64,000 nt of DNA from Pseudomonas graminis (GTDB taxonomy: Bacteria > Pseudomonadota > Gammaproteobacteria > Pseudomonadales > Pseudomonadaceae): the NCBI RefSeq assembly GCF_013201545.1, contig NZ_CP053746.1, positions 248,001 through 312,000 of the forward strand. Reading direction: 5' to 3'. Below are positions 45,246 through 54,395 of this stretch, in pieces; positions within the stretch are counted from its first letter, which is position 1; each line of letters begins with the position of its first letter. Below the pieces are notes generated by a model. It did not search any database. It worked only from the letters and a program-made list of their open reading frames with translations, and was not told the DNA's origin. A program made the translations under genes and the position numbers.

Positions 45246-45683
45246 CTACTCGCCGATGTCCTCATTCCACAGCTCAGGTTTATCAGCAATGAACTGCTTC
45301 ATCAGTCCGACGCAGGTCTCGTCGTGCAGCACATCCACCTCCACGCCACGGGACTTGAGCAATTCTTCCTCCCCCATAAACGTCTCATGTTCGCCGACGA
45401 TGATTTTGCGGATGCCGTACAACAGAATCGCGCCGCTGCACATCGCGCAGGGCGACAGGGTCGTGTAGAGCGTGGCTTCGCGGTAAACGCGGGCGGGCTG
45501 GCGGCCGGCGTTTTCGAAAGCGTCCATTTCGCCGTGTTTGATGGCGCTGCCTTCCTGGACGCGACGATTGTGGCCACGGCCGATGATCTTGCCGTCGTGG
45601 ACGATGACCGAGCCGATCGGAATACCGCCTTCGTCCAGGCCCTTCTGCGCCTCATCAATGGCCGCTTGCATGAACGGGTCCAT
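45246..45683 (-). CDS. Yeast-type cytosine deaminase
   Basis: 145 residues. It follows yeast Fcy1 closely over its full length: GGIPIGSVIV, GRGHNRRVQEGSAIKHGEMD, TTLSPCAMCSGAILLYGIRK and the identical-style ending ELWNEDIGE. Zinc ligands are His and Glu in HGEMDAFEN and Cys pair in PCAMC. It would convert cytosine to uracil for pyrimidine salvage. It is not related to the bacterial CodA amidohydrolase type. AAGGAG precedes the ATG. Single gene. Confidence 0.88.
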   Translation of the reverse strand: MDPFMQAAIDEAQKGLDEGGIPIGSVIVHDGKIIGRGHNRRVQEGSAIKHGEMDAFENAGRQPARVYREATLYTTLSPCAMCSGAILLYGIRKIIVGEHETFMGEEELLKSRGVEVDVLHDETCVGLMKQFIADKPELWNEDIGE

Positions 45684-45743
45684 GGTCTCTCCTTTCCTTC
45701 GTGACGGGGGATGATCAAAAAACGCTTCAGATAAAACCTGCCC

Positions 45744-46244
45744 TCAAGGCTTGGCTTTTTTCAGCGCGTTGTCCAGCGCGGTGGACACGTAAACCTTGAG
45801 CAGCTCGCTGGAGCGGTCCTTCATGTCTGCGCCAACGTCGCGCTGCTTGTTGCGGAATGTGTTGGCGACGTCCGGCGCCGGGTCCGCAGCGTCCAGCGCC
45901 TTGAGCTCTTCGGGGCTGAAGGATGCGGCGTAGGCGGCCGCAAGGTTGCGGTCCCATTCCTGCTGATACTGCGGCTGCAGGCTTTGCAGTTCGTCCTGCA
46001 CGATTTCCTGGGCCTTGGTGCGGCCGACGGTCTCGACGATCGTGGCGAAGGTCACCGTGTGGGACGCGACCTGGTACCCCAGCCAGCCCAGACTCTCGCC
46101 CAGATGCCGGTCCTGTACGAAGGTCAGCGCGGAATCCCCGGCAAGGGGTGCGGGCGCGGGTGCGGGTGCCGTGTCGCCGGCCAGTGTCACGTTCTGCAAG
46201 GCCATAACGCCTAGGAGCGTCAGCCCGAGTGACGCCTTTATCAT
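45744..46244 (-). CDS. DUF2059-like exported protein
   Basis: 166 residues from the ATG at 46244. A signal peptide (MIKASLGLTLLGVMALQNVT) is followed by an Ala-Pro repeat linker (PAPAPAPL) and a helical domain with YAASFSPEELKALDA, typical of DUF2059 proteins of unknown periplasmic function. No strong ribosome-binding site is visible, so the upstream start at 46274 remains possible. Confidence 0.7.
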   Translation of the reverse strand: MIKASLGLTLLGVMALQNVTLAGDTAPAPAPAPLAGDSALTFVQDRHLGESLGWLGYQVASHTVTFATIVETVGRTKAQEIVQDELQSLQPQYQQEWDRNLAAAYAASFSPEELKALDAADPAPDVANTFRNKQRDVGADMKDRSSELLKVYVSTALDNALKKAKP

Positions 46245-46375
46245 CGTCAACGCTGTCGATCTGCAATATCCCATGTCCTCTCCCGGCGACTTTATCGGTG
46301 ATCAACGCTTTGATTGTCTGTTGGACGCTAACAGTTGAGGGGCGACATATCCATCCCGGCTGCGCAGGGAAACTT

Positions 46376-46533
46376 GTAGGACTGGCTTTAGCCGGGAATG
46401 CGTCGGATGTCACGCCACAAAATCAAGCGTGCCTGCGCTGGCCTCTTCCCGGCTAAAGCCGGTCCTACGGGGCCTTGAAAAAGCCGGTCCCACTGGGATC
46501 GCGTACCTTGTGGGACCGGCTTTAGCCGGGAAG
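46376..46533. repeat. REP cluster (GGACCGGCTT family)
   Basis: Three full arms at about 46376, 46445 and 46509 plus a truncated AAAGCCGGTCCCACT near 46482; the first two and the last form inverted pairs. Confidence 0.88.
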
Positions 46534-46536
46534 ATC

Positions 46537-47088
46537 TCAAGCCCATTCCGCTGAACCACGCAGCGCCCATTGCTGCGCGGTCATGCGGTAAATCCTCACG
46601 CTCTGTCGGTGATACTGGCTGTGGACGAACCCGCCGAAACCGAGTTTTTTGATCACATTGACCGACGCGAGATTAGTCGGCTGGACAATGGCGATCAGCG
46701 ATGACAAGCCCAGCTGTTCAAAGCCGTAAGACATCGCGCTGCGGGCTGCTTCGGTGCCCAGGCCTTTCCCCCAGAACCCGGTCGCGAGCCGGTAACCAAT
46801 CTCGACCTCGTCCTTCTCATCCACACGCTCGGCATTGAGACCGCAGAAGCCAGCCAGGGTTGAGGTGGATTTCTCCACCACCGCCCAGGGACCAAAGCCG
46901 CGTTCACGGTAGGAAATCCGGCACCAGTCAATGAACTCGCCCGTCGCCTTTTCCGATAACACCCCCGCCACCGAATGGCGCATCACTTCCGCATCGCCCA
47001 GAATTTGCGCCAGCGCCGGAGTGTCGTCAGGGGTGAGCTCGCGAAGGATCAGGCGTTCGGTGTGAAGGGGAATGAATAGAGGGTTCAT
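46537..47088 (-). CDS. GNAT acetyltransferase (RimJ-like)
   Basis: 183 residues beginning MNPLFIPLHTERLILREL, the usual opening of RimJ/RimL-type N-acetyltransferases. The acetyl-CoA loop region reads IGYRLATGFWGKGLGTEAAR, followed by PTNLASVNVIKKLGF. Substrate unknown. Flanked on both sides by REP elements. Confidence 0.85.
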   Translation of the reverse strand: MNPLFIPLHTERLILRELTPDDTPALAQILGDAEVMRHSVAGVLSEKATGEFIDWCRISYRERGFGPWAVVEKSTSTLAGFCGLNAERVDEKDEVEIGYRLATGFWGKGLGTEAARSAMSYGFEQLGLSSLIAIVQPTNLASVNVIKKLGFGGFVHSQYHRQSVRIYRMTAQQWALRGSAEWA

Positions 47089-47210
47089 GATCGCGGGCTC
47101 GCGAGAGGATCGTTACACGCCATGAGCTTGGCGCACGGCGAGCATCGTCGCCAGTCAGGGTTGTCGGTCGCGGTAATGGTTGCGTGGGGGGGAATGTACA
47201 CGCGATCACT

Positions 47211-47300
47211 GTAGGAGTGAGCTTGCTCGCGAAGACGTCAGTAGAGCCCGTGGAGATTCAGCGAATGTTCCGTCCTCTTCGCGAGCAAGCTCACTCCTAC
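47211..47300. repeat. REPIN with perfect 24-bp arms
   Basis: GTAGGAGTGAGC..GCTCGCGAAG at 47211-47234 and its exact inverse at 47277-47300, separated by 42 bases. Confidence 0.93.
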
Positions 47301-47363
47301 AGGAAAGGGTTGCCTGTGGGACAAGCGGCAGTCCGCTTGCCCCACGGTTTGAAGAGAAAGCGC

Positions 47364-48377
47364 TTACAGGCCCGCCTTCACCTTGCTGGCAACCTCGGCC
47401 GGCACCCAGGCGGTCCAGACCTCCGGGTGATCCTTCAGGAAGCTTTTCGCGACGACACTCGGTTCCTGGCGCTTCTCGCTCATCTCGCCCAACGTTTTGT
47501 TCAACTGGTCGATGGGCAGGTCCACCTTCTCGAAAAAGCTCACCAGATCCGGGTACTGCTGACGGAACGGTTCCGACACGCCGATGGCCAAGTGGGCAGC
47601 GAGGGAGCTGGAGCCGATCGGGTTGGGGTTGCTGGCGTCGGATAGGGTTTTCCACGCGGCTTCGTTGAATGGCGGCTCTTCCAGCTTGATCAGCTTGAAG
47701 CGACCCAGCAGCGGCGTCGGCGACCAGTAGTAGAACAACACCGGCTTGCCGCGACGGATGGACGATGCGACTTCAGCATCCAGGGCCGCGCCGGAACCGG
47801 TACGGAAGTTCACGTAGCTGTCGTTGAGCTTGTAGGCCTTGAGCTTCTGGGTGTTGACGATCTCCGACGTCCAGCCGGTCGGGCTGTTGAGGAAGCGGCC
47901 CTTTTCCGGGGATTCCGGGTCCTTGAACACGTCTTTGTATTTGGGCAGGTCGGATACCGATTTCAGGTCCGGCGCCAGCGGTTTGATGCCGCGCTCCGGG
48001 TCGCCCTTGATCACGAACTCCGGCACCCACCAGCCTTCTGTCGCGCCTTTGACGATGTTGCCCAGGCCGTGGACCTTGCCCTCGGCCTCGGCCTTGACCC
48101 ACGCCGGGCTGCGACCGGCCCACTCTTCGCCGATCACCTGAATGTCGTTCTTCGCCAGCGCCGCTTCCAGACTCACCGTGCTGCCGGGCAGTGTGTCGGT
48201 GGGATAGCCGTAGCCTTTTTCCACGATGGTGCGCAGGATTTCGGTGATCAGGCTGCCGCTCTCCCACGTGATGTCACCGAAATGAATCGGCGCGGTCTTT
48301 TCTGCGCCGTACGCCGAGCCCGTCAGGGCAGCCAGTGCCAGCAGCGAGCCGCCCAGCAGTTTTTTGATTGGTGTCAT
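47364..48377 (-). CDS. Glycine betaine/choline-type ABC substrate-binding protein (OpuAC)
   Basis: 337 residues. The signal peptide MTPIKKLLGGSLLALAALTG is followed by the OpuAC domain: IHFGDITWESGSLITEILR and YYWSPTPLLGRFKLIKLEEP. It should deliver a quaternary ammonium compound to an inner-membrane transporter. No permease or ATPase genes adjoin, so it is an orphan binding protein. Confidence 0.85.
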   Translation of the reverse strand: MTPIKKLLGGSLLALAALTGSAYGAEKTAPIHFGDITWESGSLITEILRTIVEKGYGYPTDTLPGSTVSLEAALAKNDIQVIGEEWAGRSPAWVKAEAEGKVHGLGNIVKGATEGWWVPEFVIKGDPERGIKPLAPDLKSVSDLPKYKDVFKDPESPEKGRFLNSPTGWTSEIVNTQKLKAYKLNDSYVNFRTGSGAALDAEVASSIRRGKPVLFYYWSPTPLLGRFKLIKLEEPPFNEAAWKTLSDASNPNPIGSSSLAAHLAIGVSEPFRQQYPDLVSFFEKVDLPIDQLNKTLGEMSEKRQEPSVVAKSFLKDHPEVWTAWVPAEVASKVKAGL

Positions 48378-48450
48378 GGATGTCTCTCGTCGCTCGGGGA
48401 TGGGAGAAGCTCAATCGGTTTGGCACAGTTGGCCGGGCACAGCACACGCT

Positions 48451-48960
48451 TTATTCCAGACAAGCGCGGCGGCAACAGGTTTCAGCCTGATCCATGTAGT
48501 CGCTCACCGAACGCCGGGAAATGCCCAGCTGCGCGGCAATTTCAGGATAGGTCAGCCCGCCGCGGCGCGAGAGCACAAAGGTTGATTTGATCTTTGCAGG
48601 CAGGCGGTCAAGGCGTCGATCCAGGCGGTCAAGGATTTGCAGCGTGGCGGCGTGGCTTTCCGCCGACGCGAATGGGGTCTCTGCCTCTTGGGCCAGGCTT
48701 TCCAGATAGTCGCGCTCCTGATCACGCCGCCGCCAGCGCTCATACACCAGCCGCTGGGCGATGGTGGTCAGCAGCGCGCGCGGGTCGCGAATTGGCACAA
48801 CGTTGGGCGAGGCCAGCAATTGCAGAAAGGTTTCGGAGGCGACGTCTTCGGCGCTCTGCTCGGAGTCCAGCATCCGACGCAAGCGCAGACATAGCCACGC
48901 GTGGTGCTGCACAAACAGTTCGCTGAGGTATTGGCGATGCACAACGTCGGCGCCAGCCAT
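48451..48960 (-). CDS. ECF sigma factor, FecI-like
   Basis: 169 residues with sigma region 2 (LFVQHHAWLCLRLRRMLDSE; SAEDVASETFLQLL) and region 4 (LTYPEIAAQLGISRRSVSDY). FecI-type factors turn on TonB receptors in response to a FecR anti-sigma and a signalling receptor; neither fecR nor an STN-containing receptor is adjacent, so it is orphaned. A Fur-like site lies about 80-100 bases upstream. Confidence 0.85.
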   Translation of the reverse strand: MAGADVVHRQYLSELFVQHHAWLCLRLRRMLDSEQSAEDVASETFLQLLASPNVVPIRDPRALLTTIAQRLVYERWRRRDQERDYLESLAQEAETPFASAESHAATLQILDRLDRRLDRLPAKIKSTFVLSRRGGLTYPEIAAQLGISRRSVSDYMDQAETCCRRACLE

Positions 48961-49040
48961 AAGACATCCCCTGCCCTGAAATTTTTATCATCGGGACTTT
49001 CCGAGAGGCCATGCTAGCAAGCGCGGTTATGCAGTAAAAA

Positions 49041-49061
49041 TATTTAAAAGTGATTCTTATA
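49041..49061 (-). promoter_or_regulatory. candidate Fur box of the ECF sigma gene
   Basis: On the minus strand TATAAGAATCACTTTTAAAT resembles the Fur hexamer array (GATAAT-type). Its place before an iron-starvation-type sigma factor supports the reading; the match is imperfect. Confidence 0.4.
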
Positions 49062-49077
49062 GACGATCAGGGAATAA

Positions 49078-49857
49078 CTAAAGCGAAGCGAGCCCGCGCG
49101 CTATTGCCTGCTGCTGGTAATCGAGCAGCACCTGGTAATCCTCGACGCTAGCGGGCAACACCTTGCTGACCGCCAACACGTGGGCGACATCGGGGAGTTC
49201 GATCAGCGCCTGATTCATCGCCGCGCGGATGGCATCGGCATCAGCGCCGAGCCGCGTGATGTAGGGCAGGCACGGCCCCTCCGCCGTACGAGCAATCACC
49301 TTCAAACCGGCGACTTCCTCGCTGCCGTCGCGGGCCAGATAGTCGAAGGTCACGCTGTCGATGGCGGCCAGATCACCATCCCCCGCCTTGATCGCGGCGA
49401 GACTGTTGCGATGACCACCGGTCAGCGTGACATCGGCAAAAAACACCCCATTCTGTTGAAGCGGCGCCAGGGCGTGGCGGAACAGGTTCATGCCGGAATT
49501 GGAATCCCGCGAATTCAGCAGGCCATGACTGCCTCTGAACTCGACGAGCTCCTGACGCGAATCGTGCTCACGGGCGACCATCAGGCTGCAATGGTTGCCA
49601 TCGGCGCTGTGGGGCAACTGATAAACAGGCCGCCCGACCACCTGCACCTTGCCCTGTAATTCCGTCATCAGCGGGTAGCCACAGGTTTGCGTCAGCAGCA
49701 AGTGCGGCGAGAGCCACAGCGCTTTCAGGTCCAGAGCCTGCGCATCAAGACGCTCCACGCCAAGGATTTCCACTGTTCGTTTCAGCCACTGCTCTTGCGC
49801 CTGCTGAACGCGCGGCGGCGCAACGTACATCAACAGTTCGGCGAAGCCTTGGGGCAT
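49078..49857 (-). CDS. PhnD-like phosphate/phosphonate-binding protein without signal peptide
   Basis: 259 residues of the PhnD/SsuA binding-protein fold: LLLTQTCGYPL, RGSHGLLNSRDSNSGMNLFR and VTLTGGHRNSLAAIKAGDGD then LAAIDSVTFDYLA are family features. The N-terminus (MPQGFAELLMYVAPPRVQQA) is not a signal peptide, so the protein is either cytoplasmic or its role is not transport. It lies 29 bases downstream of the desaturase gene in the same direction, with no ABC permease nearby. Confidence 0.78.
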   Translation of the reverse strand: MPQGFAELLMYVAPPRVQQAQEQWLKRTVEILGVERLDAQALDLKALWLSPHLLLTQTCGYPLMTELQGKVQVVGRPVYQLPHSADGNHCSLMVAREHDSRQELVEFRGSHGLLNSRDSNSGMNLFRHALAPLQQNGVFFADVTLTGGHRNSLAAIKAGDGDLAAIDSVTFDYLARDGSEEVAGLKVIARTAEGPCLPYITRLGADADAIRAAMNQALIELPDVAHVLAVSKVLPASVEDYQVLLDYQQQAIARGLASL

Positions 49858-49886
49858 GTTCGCTGTTCCTCATCAGACCTGGGGTT

Positions 49887-50828
49887 TCAAACATGGGGAT
49901 GTTGCGGGCTGTCGATAGGATTGAAGCTGTGGCGACGAAAGAGTTCCGCGTAACCGGCGACCAGAAATCCGCCGCTGCGTGTCAGCCACTGCTCGCGCCG
50001 CGCCCGATACACGACCGGCATGTGATACCACGACAAGCCGGGCAAGTCGTGGTGCACGAGGTGCAGGTTCAGGTTCAGGAACAGCCAGGCCCATGGCCAG
50101 GAAGCTTCGTTGATCACCGTGCGCTCCTGGGAATGCTCGCCGGGGCGGTGCTCGTAATAAGAGCGAACCATCGACACCGCCAGCGCCGGTACGCTGCAGA
50201 AGATCACGTAATGCACGGCCGAGATCGCGCTGTAATGCTCGATGAATAAAAACATCAGCACCAGCACTCCACCATGGGTCGACCACATCGCCCAGGCCTG
50301 ACGCTCGCCACGCAGCAATCGCCGGGTTTCGCCATTGATCAGACTGCTCAGCGCCAATGGCACACCAAACACCAGACGCCCCGGCGGCGTCTTGTCGAGC
50401 CATCGCAACACACGCATAAGCGTACCGGTCTGCTTCCAGTCCAGCTGGCTCAAGTAGCGGCTTTCCGGATCGCGACCGGGAACGGTCAGGTCTTCATCGC
50501 AGTGGTGCTGCATATGGGTGTCGCGATACAGGGTGTACGGGTACCACACCGCAAAGGGCGCGTAACCGAGCAGCTTGTTCAGGCGCAACGAACGGGTCGG
50601 GTGGCCGTGCAGCACCTCATGTTGCACCGACATCCACAGCACCAGCAGCGGGACCATCAGCAGCGTCGTCGGCCACACGCCCAAGTGCGGACTGGCAGCC
50701 AGCAACGTCGGCCAGCCTGTGAACACACCGATCAGCAGCAACCAGGTCGGCCATTCCGTACGGCCCGTAAAGCTTGCACGCAGACGCTTGATCTCTTCGC
50801 GCTGCGCGTCGTCCAGGTAGTTGGGCAT
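49887..50828 (-). CDS. Membrane fatty acid desaturase-family protein
   Basis: 313 residues from the ATG at 50828 (AGGA upstream). The three histidine boxes binding the diiron centre are visible: HEVLHGHPTR, HMQHH and HLVHHDLPGLSWYH. Several membrane helices lie between. The order and spacing match the membrane fatty acid desaturase/hydroxylase family (also beta-carotene ketolases), so the substrate is probably an acyl chain but is not certain. Probably cotranscribed with the PhnD-like gene. Confidence 0.85.
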   Translation of the reverse strand: MPNYLDDAQREEIKRLRASFTGRTEWPTWLLLIGVFTGWPTLLAASPHLGVWPTTLLMVPLLVLWMSVQHEVLHGHPTRSLRLNKLLGYAPFAVWYPYTLYRDTHMQHHCDEDLTVPGRDPESRYLSQLDWKQTGTLMRVLRWLDKTPPGRLVFGVPLALSSLINGETRRLLRGERQAWAMWSTHGGVLVLMFLFIEHYSAISAVHYVIFCSVPALAVSMVRSYYEHRPGEHSQERTVINEASWPWAWLFLNLNLHLVHHDLPGLSWYHMPVVYRARREQWLTRSGGFLVAGYAELFRRHSFNPIDSPQHPHV

Positions 50829-50951
50829 TGCCGGTTCCTGCATTCGGGCTGATAACCGGTTGTGCAACGACGCAGGAAAAACTTGTAGATCGATTGGTTA
50901 TGAGGGTAGAACGATGCGCCGTAGCCGACCTTGATTCGACGCCCAGCGCAC

Positions 50952-51365
50952 ATGCCCGACATTCAGTTCTTGCGCCTCCCCGACCTGCAGCGTCCTTTGC
51001 TGGAGAAGTTTTACCGCGCCCATCGCTCGCCCATGCGTGCCAGAGGCGAGGCGCAGATATGGGTGGCGCGCCAGCCAGACATTGTTGGCGCCTTGTGCCT
51101 GACGCCGGTTTCGGGTGGGCACTGGTTGACCGGGCTGTTCGTTGCGCCGGCCGAGCGCGGGCGCGGTGTCGCAGCAGGGTTGATCGCGGCAGCGTTGATA
51201 TCGGTTGAAGGGAGCGTCTGGTTGTTCTGTGAGCCAGAGTTGAGCGGGTTTTATCAGCGGATCGGCTTCGTTGAGGTTGAGGATTTGCCGCAGGAACTGG
51301 CCCCACGGCTGGCGCGTTATCGACAGACCAAGCCGTTGATCTCGCTTGTGCGCAGCGCTGATTGA
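50952..51365 (+). CDS. GNAT acetyltransferase
   Basis: 137 residues from the ATG at 50952. The acetyl-CoA-binding motif is LFVAPAERGRGVAAGLIAAA, preceded by GHWLTG, and the C-terminal FYQRIGFVEVED is typical of the fold. Substrate unknown. Divergent from the desaturase gene. Confidence 0.82.
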   Translation: MPDIQFLRLPDLQRPLLEKFYRAHRSPMRARGEAQIWVARQPDIVGALCLTPVSGGHWLTGLFVAPAERGRGVAAGLIAAALISVEGSVWLFCEPELSGFYQRIGFVEVEDLPQELAPRLARYRQTKPLISLVRSAD

Positions 51366-51477
51366 CCGGCTGACAGGCTTAGAACTTTTCCTGCGGTAAA
51401 CCAAACCAAACGTGCCATCGCAGGCCCGGCCTTGCGTGCTAGCCTCGCCGATCATTTCTTGGTTGAGCAGGATGCAC

Positions 51478-52305
51478 ATGAAACCGGCGCTTATGGTTCT
51501 CTCTCTCGCGGCACTTTCGGCGACAGGCTTGGCGGCGGCGAGTGCTGCGCCTGAATCCACAGTTACTCACGCGCAGTTCGCGAGCGTCCTCAGCGGCGAC
51601 TGGCGAGTCCCGCAAAATGCCGCACGCGATCAATACCGGCACCCCGAGCAGACGCTGAAATTCTTCGGCTTGCGCCCTGATCAGACGGTCATCGAAATCA
51701 CGCCGGGCAATGGCTGGTACAGCGAACTGTTGGCGCCGCTGCTCAAAGACAAGGGGCATTACGTTGCTGCCATCGTCGACCCCGCCGCCAGCGATTACGC
51801 GAAAAAATCCGCCGACAGCCTGAAGCAGAAATACGCCGCCGACCCTGCGCATTACGGCAAGGTCGAGGTCGTGGCCTATGCGCCCGAGGCGCCGGTCTTC
51901 GGCAAGCCAGGCTCGGCCGACACCGTGCTGACCTTCCGCAACGTGCACAATTGGGTCGATGCCGGCAACGAAGCGGCGACGTTCAAGGCGTTTTATGAGG
52001 TATTGAAACCGGGCGGGACGCTCGGCGTGGTCGACCACCGGGCCAAACCCGGCACCACCGCCAAGGACAACGAAAAGAACGGCTATCTGCCGACGGACTA
52101 TGTGGTGAAACTGGCGCAGAAGGCCGGTTTCAAGCTGGCGGCCGAGAGCGAAATCAATGCCAACCCCAAGGACACCAAAGACTATCCTGACGGGGTCTGG
52201 ACACTGCCGCCGGCGTTGGTCAAGGGTGAACAGGACAAGGCGAAGTATCTGGCGATCGGCGAATCCGACCGCATGACCCTGCGGTTTATCAAGCCAGAGA
52301 AATAA
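51478..52305 (+). CDS. Exported class I methyltransferase (COG4798-like)
   Basis: 275 residues from the ATG at 51478, placed six bases after AGCAGG. An N-terminal signal peptide (MKPALMVLSLAALSATGLAA) is followed by a SAM-binding fold: TVIEITPGNGWYSELLAPLL (motif I), VLTFRNVHNW and LKPGGTLGVVDHRAKPGT. Secreted methyltransferase-like proteins of this kind are widespread in proteobacteria; activity outside the cytoplasm is unproven because SAM is not known there. Confidence 0.82.
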   Translation: MKPALMVLSLAALSATGLAAASAAPESTVTHAQFASVLSGDWRVPQNAARDQYRHPEQTLKFFGLRPDQTVIEITPGNGWYSELLAPLLKDKGHYVAAIVDPAASDYAKKSADSLKQKYAADPAHYGKVEVVAYAPEAPVFGKPGSADTVLTFRNVHNWVDAGNEAATFKAFYEVLKPGGTLGVVDHRAKPGTTAKDNEKNGYLPTDYVVKLAQKAGFKLAAESEINANPKDTKDYPDGVWTLPPALVKGEQDKAKYLAIGESDRMTLRFIKPEK

Positions 52306-52395
52306 TGAGCTGGCCGACGCTGGATCTTTCGATGTCATCGTGGCGTTGACACCAAAGCGAAAGGAATAGACCAGCCCTCCCGGCCGGTGCATAAC

Positions 52396-52488
52396 CTGTG
52401 GGAGCGAGCTTGCTCGCGAACAGGAGGTTCAAACCGGTGGATATCGGGCGGATGTACCGGCCTTTCGTGAGCAAGCTCACTCCCACAC
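52396..52488. repeat. REPIN (GGAGYGAGC family)
   Basis: Inverted arms CTGTGGGAGCGAGCTTGCTC at 52396 and GTGAGCAAGCTCACTCCCAC ending near 52487, separated by about 43 bases. Confidence 0.9.
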
Positions 52489-52529
52489 AGGTAATCAGCT
52501 GCCCCAGATTTCGTTGAATTCCGAAGCCG

Positions 52530-53069
52530 TTATTCGTCCGCGTTCGGGTCCATTCCCGGGAACAGCACTTCGATAAAGCCGAAGCGGCTGAAATCGGTAA
52601 TGCGTGACGGGTACAGGCGGCCGATCAGGTGATCGCACTCATGCTGAACCACCCGCGCATGAAACCCGCGGGCTTCCCTTTGGATAAGCTTGCCGTCCGG
52701 GTCAAAACCCTCGTAGCGAATGTGCTCGTAGCGGTCCACCACACCACGCAGGCCCGGGACGGACAGACAGCCTTCCCAGCCCTCTTCCAGGGTTTGCTCC
52801 AGCGGCGTGATCAGCGGATTAAGCAGGATGGTCTGGGGGACGGCCTCTGCATCCGGATAACGGTCGCTGCTCTCGAAACCGAAGATCACCAGTTGCAGGT
52901 CAATGCCGATCTGCGGCGCGGCCAGGCCGACACCGCCGACGCTTTCCATGGTTTCGAACATGTCTTCGATGAGCGTCTTCAGCTCACGGGAGCCGAACAT
53001 CGACTCCGGAACAGGTGGCGCAATGCGCAGCAAGCGCTCGTCACCCATTTTCAGAATTTCGCGAATCAT
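52530..53069 (-). CDS. def: Peptide deformylase
   Basis: 179 residues. All three deformylase motifs are intact: [23 protein letters not shown] (Cys ligand) and [12 protein letters not shown] (two His ligands and catalytic Glu). Removes the N-formyl group from nascent proteins. The ending is longer than that of the Def next to fmt, and there is no fmt here, so this is probably the second copy common in pseudomonads. Confidence 0.93.
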   Translation of the reverse strand: MIREILKMGDERLLRIAPPVPESMFGSRELKTLIEDMFETMESVGGVGLAAPQIGIDLQLVIFGFESSDRYPDAEAVPQTILLNPLITPLEQTLEEGWEGCLSVPGLRGVVDRYEHIRYEGFDPDGKLIQREARGFHARVVQHECDHLIGRLYPSRITDFSRFGFIEVLFPGMDPNADE

Positions 53070-53129
53070 TGCGGGCCCTCTGCAACGGGCAACGGCGCCA
53101 AAAGCAGGCGCCGTGTGCCTTGAGCGTTC

Positions 53130-54128
53130 TCAGAATTTGTCGGTTTTCAGCACCGGCGGCGTTGGGGTGTAGTCGTGGTCATGGCTGTGATCGCGGCCAA
53201 GACCCGAGACGTGCTGCTTGATGTGCACCTTCTCTATATCGACCATGCCATCGCGCTCGCCCTCTTCCTTCTCGCCTTTCTCTTTGCCTTCGGCTGACAT
53301 GTGCTCGATGACAGCGTTCATCTCAGCGCCCAGCAACAGCACTGCTGCGGAGATGTAGAAATACAGCAGCAGCACGATGATCGCGCCGATGCTGCCGTAC
53401 ATCGCGTTGTAGTCAGCGAAGGTCTTCACGTAATAGGCAAAGCCCAGCGAAGCGACGATCCACACCACAACCGCAAGCACTGAGCCTGGGGTAATGAAGC
53501 GGAAGCTCTGCTTAACGTCGGGCATGACGTAATACATGATCGCCACCGCCACCATCAGCAGCAGGATGATCAGCGGCCAGCGCAGGATCGTCCACAGTGT
53601 GACGATGAAGTCTTCCATGCCAATCTGCGCGGCGAGCCAGTTCATGACCTGCGGGCCGGTGACCATCAGCGCGGCAACCGTGAGCAACATCCCGGCGATG
53701 CCGATGGTGTAGAACACCGACAGGGGGATGCGCTTCCAGGCCGGGCGCGCTTCGACCACGTCATACGCGGCATTCATGGCGCTCATCATCAGCCGCACGC
53801 CGGCCGAAGCGGTCCACAGCGCGATGACGATACCGATCGACAGCAGGCCGCCCTTGGACTGTTGCAACTGGTCAATGACCGGATTCACCTGGTCGAGGGC
53901 CTGGGGCGGCAGCACCAGCTCGGACTGCAGTCGCAGCCAGCTGAAAAAGTCCGGCAAATGCAGGAAGCCGATCAGGGCAATAAGGAACAGCAGGAACGGG
54001 AACAGCGAGAACAGCATCTGGTAGGCCAGTGCCGAGGCATAGGTCGACATCTCGTCATCGAGAAACTCTTTGACCGTTCTGACCAACACTGTCTTGATGC
54101 TGAGCTGGCGCAAGTCCGGGAATATCAT
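53130..54128 (-). CDS. YihY/BrkB-family membrane protein
   Basis: 332 residues from the ATG at 54128, which has a consensus AAGGAG site. Six membrane segments; STYASALAYQMLFSLFPFLL and YGSIGAIIVLLLYFYISAAV are family marks. The C-terminus is charged (EGKEKGEKEEGERDG) and ends with a His/Asp run (GRDHSHDHDY) that could bind metal. Function of the family (once thought to be an RNase) is unresolved. Confidence 0.88.
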   Translation of the reverse strand: MIFPDLRQLSIKTVLVRTVKEFLDDEMSTYASALAYQMLFSLFPFLLFLIALIGFLHLPDFFSWLRLQSELVLPPQALDQVNPVIDQLQQSKGGLLSIGIVIALWTASAGVRLMMSAMNAAYDVVEARPAWKRIPLSVFYTIGIAGMLLTVAALMVTGPQVMNWLAAQIGMEDFIVTLWTILRWPLIILLLMVAVAIMYYVMPDVKQSFRFITPGSVLAVVVWIVASLGFAYYVKTFADYNAMYGSIGAIIVLLLYFYISAAVLLLGAEMNAVIEHMSAEGKEKGEKEEGERDGMVDIEKVHIKQHVSGLGRDHSHDHDYTPTPPVLKTDKF

Positions 54129-54317
54129 GGCGTCTCCTTCGCGACACAGATGTAGCCGAAGCACGGTTATTGATTCAGGCGTTTCTACAAGCGGTATGCA
54201 TACGAGCGGGCAATTGCGTTGAAATTCCGTCAGTTGCCCGAACGGGCAGGCTTTTTACAGGGCGCCCGGGGTATTGGCTACATTTGATGTGTTTCAGGCG
54301 GTCGGCGACGCAAATGA

Positions 54318-54343
54318 TAACGGCCATCAGAGGATGGCCGTTA
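54318..54343. terminator. perfect hairpin between csbD and brkB genes
   Basis: TAACGGCCATC-AGAG-GATGGCCGTTA, 11-bp perfect stem without a strong T tract; probable attenuating or 3'-end hairpin for the csbD transcript. Confidence 0.5.
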
Positions 54344-54395
54344 CGGTGTTGCGAATCTGGTCGCCGGGAGCATGCGGGCTCCGGGCGCAAGGGAT

